A stretch of 34,491 bases of DNA from a virus: the IMG/VR virus record IMGVR_UViG_3300031351_000007, positions 1 to 34,491 of that record; one strand, 5' to 3'. The position numbers and the translations under genes are program-made. Each line of letters begins with the position of its first letter. The first letter of the stretch is position 1. Shown here one piece after another: positions 31,975 to 34,491 of this stretch. The notes beneath the pieces were generated by a model. The model was not told the DNA's origin and did not search any database. It saw only the letters and a program-made list of their open reading frames with translations.

Positions 31975-32128
31975 CGTAGAAACTTATTCTCTGTTCATCC
32001 TCACTAAGTATAAGTATATCAATGTCTTTCTCCTTTATTTGATCTATTTCTTGATTTATATATCCATGATCATTAATCTCTTTAGCTACTTTTATCATAT
32101 TTCTTTTGCACACATTAAAATCTTTCAT
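31961..32128 (-). CDS. Small acidic helical protein, 55 aa
   Basis: A GGGAGG site lies about ten bases before the ATG. The product starts MKDFNVCKRNMIKVAKEIND and is helical with an acidic middle (INQEIDQIKEKDIDILILSEDE). No recognised family. It lies downstream of a 44-aa membrane protein and is probably in the same transcript. Confidence 0.55.
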   Translation of the reverse strand: MKDFNVCKRNMIKVAKEINDHGYINQEIDQIKEKDIDILILSEDEQRISFYGETR

Positions 32129-32145
32129 CTTAACTTTACCTCCCT

Positions 32146-32280
32146 TTAGTGAAATGTTTTAAAAAACATATATTTTAGTATATCATAGTTTTTAATTAAA
32201 ACACCAACAAAAAAACTCAATGCAATTCCTAAACTAATAAATAATAAATAAAGAAACTTTTCGTCATGCTTTTTACTCAT
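32146..32280 (-). CDS. Small single-span membrane protein, 44 aa
   Basis: An AAAGGAGAATTA site precedes the ATG. A charged N-terminus (MSKKHDEK) is followed by one hydrophobic span (FLYLLFISLGIALSFFVGVLI) and a short basic tail. Family unknown. Confidence 0.6.
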   Translation of the reverse strand: MSKKHDEKFLYLLFISLGIALSFFVGVLIKNYDILKYMFFKTFH

Positions 32281-32484
32281 TTAATTCTCCTTTTTCTTTT
32301 TGATCTGATCTCTATATATAAATATTTCTCTCTTGTTCCAAAGTCGAATTTTACATCTTGTTTTATAAGTTTTGATACAAATACCTGCTCGTTCCCTTTG
32401 ATTCTGATCATAAAAAGATATTATATCCCCTGGGTTTGGGGATGGTGAATTTTTTGTATCTATCTTTTTAATTTGTCTTCTCAT
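32281..32484 (-). CDS. Small basic protein, 67 aa, first gene after a promoter
   Basis: The product has PNPGDIISFYDQNQRERAGI followed by KTRCKIRLWNKREIFIYRDQ, which looks like a small SH3- or KOW-like beta barrel, basic and perhaps nucleic-acid binding. The ATG lies only 12 bases after the -10 box of a good promoter and no ribosome binding site is visible. The mRNA would be nearly leaderless, or the true start differs. It touches the next gene. Confidence 0.5.
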   Translation of the reverse strand: MRRQIKKIDTKNSPSPNPGDIISFYDQNQRERAGICIKTYKTRCKIRLWNKREIFIYRDQIKKKKEN

Positions 32485-32496
32485 AACGATTTATAC

Positions 32497-32524
32497 ACTA
32501 TAACAAATATTATCATTTTGTCAA
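32497..32524 (-). promoter_or_regulatory. Promoter, TTGACA-16-TATAGT
   Basis: On the minus strand TTGACA (32519-32524) and TATAGT (32497-32502) are separated by 16 bases, as in the promoters at 9176 and 26387. It would drive the small genes from 32484 leftward. Confidence 0.7.
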
Positions 32525-32565
32525 GAGGTAAGTTTTATAAAATCTCTTTAAACGCATTTTAAGAG

Positions 32566-32691
32566 TCATAAACGCATTCTACCATTAGAATCCATATAAG
32601 ATAGACTTAATCTCGTAGAAACAACACCTGGATTAGTTTTATATACTTTAAGATGGGTATAGAGAGTAGCTCCTATGATATGTTCATTCAC
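32566..32691 (-). CDS. Small protein with GTG start, 41 aa
   Basis: GTG at 32691 overlaps the stop of the preceding gene and AAAAGGAAAG lies just upstream. The frame reads MNEHIIGATLYTHLKVYKTN followed by a Ser/Arg/Leu strand and ends with MDSNGRMRL. It looks like a small beta-sheet protein. Overlap and composition support it; no family is recognised. Confidence 0.45.
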   Translation of the reverse strand: MNEHIIGATLYTHLKVYKTNPGVVSTRLSLSYMDSNGRMRL

Positions 32692-32866
32692 CAGAACTTT
32701 CCTTTTCTTCTATATAGAGCATAAATCTTTTATCATCTTCCTTGGTACAAAACTTTTCAAACAAATGTTTCATCGCAAGTCTCTCTGAAAAACAGAGATC
32801 TAAATTTCCGGCTTTGATCTTTTCTTTGGCCGATAAAGTACTTTCCTTTAGTGTATTATGTTCCAA
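32684..32866 (-). CDS. Small charged protein with TTG start, 60 aa
   Basis: TTG at 32866 lies six bases after AAAAGGAG, a better choice than any later ATG. The product is helical and charged (STLSAKEKIKAGNLDLCFSE, KHLFEKFCTKEDDKRF) with two Cys. Unknown function; coupled to the 41-aa gene. Confidence 0.55.
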   Translation of the reverse strand: MEHNTLKESTLSAKEKIKAGNLDLCFSERLAMKHLFEKFCTKEDDKRFMLYIEEKESSGE

Positions 32867-32979
32867 TGTTCTCCTTTTTATTTATATCTTAATTTGATAT
32901 ATTTCAAACAGGGTATCTTCCAAATATTTTTTAGTTTCAAGTTGAAATATCATTTTATCTTTATTTTTCCTATACCATT

Positions 32980-33219
32980 CTATTGTGAAATTCTTTTTTT
33001 ATTTTGAATATAATACATTTTAATTTGTTCTCTATGATTTCTACGATATTCTTTTATTTCTTTTTTATGTGTTTTACGATATTCTTCTCTATACTCTTTT
33101 GTTTCTTTTTTGTATGTTTTGCGATGTTCTTTCGCATAACAAGAAGCACATAACCCTAAAGCATTATGAGGTTTTAATTGATTGCATTTTTTACAAAGTA
33201 TTATTTTTCTTTTTCTCAT
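32980..33219 (-). CDS. Small zinc-finger protein, HNH-nuclease-like fragment, 79 aa
   Basis: N-terminal CKKCNQLKPHNALGLCASC is the zinc knuckle often found at the start of phage HNH homing endonucleases, followed by Tyr/Lys/Arg repeats (KEYREEYRKTHKKEIKEYRR). No HNH core follows. At the end lies a run of seven A; a minus-one shift there opens a further 35 residues (FTIEWYRKNKDK...) ending at 32882. This may be the worn-down N-terminus of a nuclease or a small DNA-binding protein. Confidence 0.55.
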   Translation of the reverse strand: MRKRKIILCKKCNQLKPHNALGLCASCYAKEHRKTYKKETKEYREEYRKTHKKEIKEYRRNHREQIKMYYIQNKKRISQ

Positions 33220-33235
33220 TTGACTTCTTATTTCT

Positions 33236-33263
33236 AATTTAATAATAAATTCTCTTTTGTCAA
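33236..33263 (-). promoter_or_regulatory. Possible promoter, TTGACA-16-TAAATT
   Basis: A perfect -35 box (33258-33263) and a weak -10 (33236-33241) with the same 16-base spacing as the other promoters, just upstream of the zinc-finger gene. Confidence 0.45.
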
Positions 33264-33319
33264 GTTTTGATAGTGGTTCTTTAATTGGTACTGGTTTTAT
33301 TATCTATAATTTTTTGAAA

Positions 33320-33350
33320 TAAAAAAGCCCGTCATCTCTGGCGGGCTTTC
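33320..33350 (-). terminator. Rho-independent terminator
   Basis: An 8-bp stem AAAGCCCG (33324-33331) / CGGGCTTT (33342-33349) with a 10-base loop is followed on the minus strand by a T-run (CTTTTTTATTT). It ends the transcript of the genes at 33365-33935 just before the promoter at 33236-33263. Confidence 0.85.
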
Positions 33351-33364
33351 AAGTGAAAAGACAT

Positions 33365-33559
33365 TTAATTTTTATTTATATAATCCAATGCTTTTGCGTG
33401 TGTCATAAATAACTTGTTGTCATTTTCTGTCTGATAAAATTTCCTGACTCCCCACCATGCGACTCGTAATCTCTCTATTCCCAAGTCATTATATCATTCA
33501 TAGTATTTCGTGATTGTCCAACTTCCCATCCGCATAGTACTCTTATCCGCACAATCCAT
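33365..33559 (-). pseudogene. Small gene with an in-frame TGA at codon 22
   Basis: ATG at 33559 follows GGAGGCAAAT. The frame reads 21 codons (ending SWTITKYYE), one TGA (33494-33496), then 42 codons of protein-like sequence (YNDLGIERLRVAWWGVRKFY...) to TAA, followed at once by the terminator. TGA in place of TGG (Trp) would heal it. Elsewhere TGA is a true stop and Trp is TGG, so this is a nonsense mutation, sequencing error or readthrough case. Confidence 0.6.
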
Positions 33560-33568
33560 ATTTGCCTC

Positions 33569-33835
33569 CTAAGCATTGAAAAAGTTTTCCCAATGTTCGA
33601 AGAGTTCGCCTACACCGTTTGTGATATGTTCATCTATACCGGAACCAGTAGCATTTCCGTTTTCGTCTTCTACTCCAATATACAACCTACAAATATAACT
33701 ATCTCCATTTTCAGAAAAAGAAATATAAGGTGAATGTGTTGGATTTTCAGAAAAATATATTTCATGAAAATTCCTAAAATCCTCTATAGCCTCTTTTTCT
33801 TTTTCTTCCGTCCACATTGTTTTTGTTAATTTCAT
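33569..33835 (-). CDS. Small acidic protein, 88 aa, unknown
   Basis: ATG at 33835 lies behind GGAGGGTGAA and one base after the stop of the preceding small gene. The sequence has beta strands (DSYICRLYIGVEDENGN) and an acidic/aromatic C-terminal helix (GVGELFEHWENFFNA). No recognised family. Confidence 0.6.
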   Translation of the reverse strand: MKLTKTMWTEEKEKEAIEDFRNFHEIYFSENPTHSPYISFSENGDSYICRLYIGVEDENGNATGSGIDEHITNGVGELFEHWENFFNA

Positions 33836-33836
33836 T

Positions 33837-33935
33837 TCACCCTCCAGTAATGGATTTTTCAACTCTATCAATATATCGAACTGCACATCTAATACTACTT
33901 TCTGCCTGTTCTATATCACTCTCTTCTTTTTTCAT
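33837..33935 (-). CDS. Small helical peptide, 32 aa
   Basis: A CGGAGG site lies seven bases before the ATG. The product MKKEESDIEQAESSIRCAVR and its tail form one amphipathic helix. The stop lies one base before the next ATG, so it is coupled to the 88-aa gene. Confidence 0.5.
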   Translation of the reverse strand: MKKEESDIEQAESSIRCAVRYIDRVEKSITGG

Positions 33936-34491
33936 TTTTTCCTCCGTTTAGTTTTGAGTTCCACATCTTACTTTTATTTTCTTAATCCTTCACTGAGTTT
34001 TTCAAAGAGCTACTATATATAAGTACAAGTTTTGTTCCACTTTGCACAAACACACCTCCGCAAACTCCTTATTTGCAAGTACTTTATTTTTTTCTTTTTA
34101 CTCTTTTTCATCAAAAACCCTAAAATGTAAAGAAGTCTTGATTTGTGTAAAATACTATACATCTTGATACACCATGCAATCCTTTGATTGCAAAGGTTTG
34201 AGCCAATTTTCAAATGTGTCAAGTTTTATGACACTTATAAACGCTTAATTATGGTAATATTTGCTTAAAACAACATTCTTAAGTCCTTATATTACAATAA
34301 CTTATTTTCATACGGGCTTAAATATAAGCCCATATTTACATTTATTTACGCCTTTTTACATCTTTACGGACAAAATATTGAAAACTGGAAAAATCAAGGC
34401 TCTGCAATACTTGCAATGTAAGGCTTTGAATATAGGGGAATAAGAGGTATATTGATTAAATGTTAAGTCATTGTATTGTAAGTACTTGCAG
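33936..34491. other. Gene-free region rich in palindromes
   Basis: No frame here has a ribosome binding site or protein-like composition. Perfect short hairpins are present: 34175-34181/34186-34192 (7 bp, 4-base loop), 34216-34221/34229-34234 (6 bp) and 34314-34320/34325-34331 (7 bp, loop AATA). An 11-bp inverted pair TGCAAGTACTT/AAGTACTTGCA lies at 34074-34084 and 34480-34490. The region could hold an origin, regulatory sites or a non-coding RNA. Confidence 0.5.

Noticed and set aside
31712-32149. A 145-codon plus-strand frame
   Set aside because: It lies antisense to credible small minus-strand genes at 31961-32128 and has no ribosome binding site. Its hydrophobic look comes from AT-rich antisense DNA.
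33494-33496. Reassignment of TGA to Trp suggested by the in-frame TGA
   Set aside because: Dozens of genes here end in TGA by ATGA overlap and encode Trp by TGG, so the standard bacterial code applies.
34013-34222. A 69-codon minus-strand frame in the right end
   Set aside because: No ribosome binding site, poor composition, and it runs across perfect hairpins.

Overview
This window looks like part of the genome of a tailed double-stranded DNA phage (Caudoviricetes). The evidence is a large terminase, a RuvC-like resolvase and a T4-like replication and recombination set packed on one strand. Essentially all genes lie on the minus strand, so transcription runs right to left. Neighbours usually overlap by ATGA or TGATG. 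DNA is AT-rich (roughly one third GC by eye). Strong AGGAGG-type ribosome binding sites and consensus TTGACA/TATAAT promoters point to a low-GC host that uses Shine-Dalgarno initiation, most simply a Firmicute or relative. The host cannot be named from this sequence. TGA and TAG both serve as ordinary stops.

Layout from right to left, following transcription. Positions 34491-31430 hold small accessory genes, a palindrome-rich 550-base gene-free end, a rho-independent terminator, one gene with an in-frame TGA, a small zinc protein with a possible frameshift, and several tiny genes. Positions 31432-28642 hold an unknown gene, a chimera of a methyltransferase start with a PD-(D/E)XK-type nuclease, and a complete beta-type DNA methyltransferase. 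Positions 28641-16339 are the replication and recombination block: DnaB/gp41-like helicase, DnaG-like primase, four small unknowns, family B DNA polymerase with an intein, gp32-like single-strand binding protein, UvsY-like mediator, RecA-like ATPase, and the SbcD/SbcC (gp47/gp46) pair. Positions 16352-9220 hold a KOW/NusG-like protein, helix-turn-helix proteins, a GT2 glycosyltransferase, a candidate small terminase, the large terminase with an intein, and the RuvC-like resolvase.

Positions 9203-8164 form an RNA cassette. A consensus promoter is followed by a small Cys-rich gene, a compact three-way-junction element, a large ornate non-coding RNA of about 465 nt with two interleaved pseudoknots, and a tRNA-like gene with an abnormal anticodon region. 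Size, complexity, phage setting and tRNA neighbour recall the ROOL/GOLLD class of giant phage RNAs, but identity cannot be proven here.

Positions 8138-4150 hold small zinc-ribbon proteins and a SNF2-family helicase. Its DExH box is split by an intein, and that intein carries a separate homing endonuclease gene in a different reading frame with its own ribosome binding site. Positions 4150-1 hold small regulators and membrane peptides, a glycosyltransferase and a SAM methyltransferase, with repeated sequence cassettes suggesting duplication and shuffling.

The two most unusual items are the ornate RNA cassette and the intein that overlaps an out-of-frame endonuclease gene.
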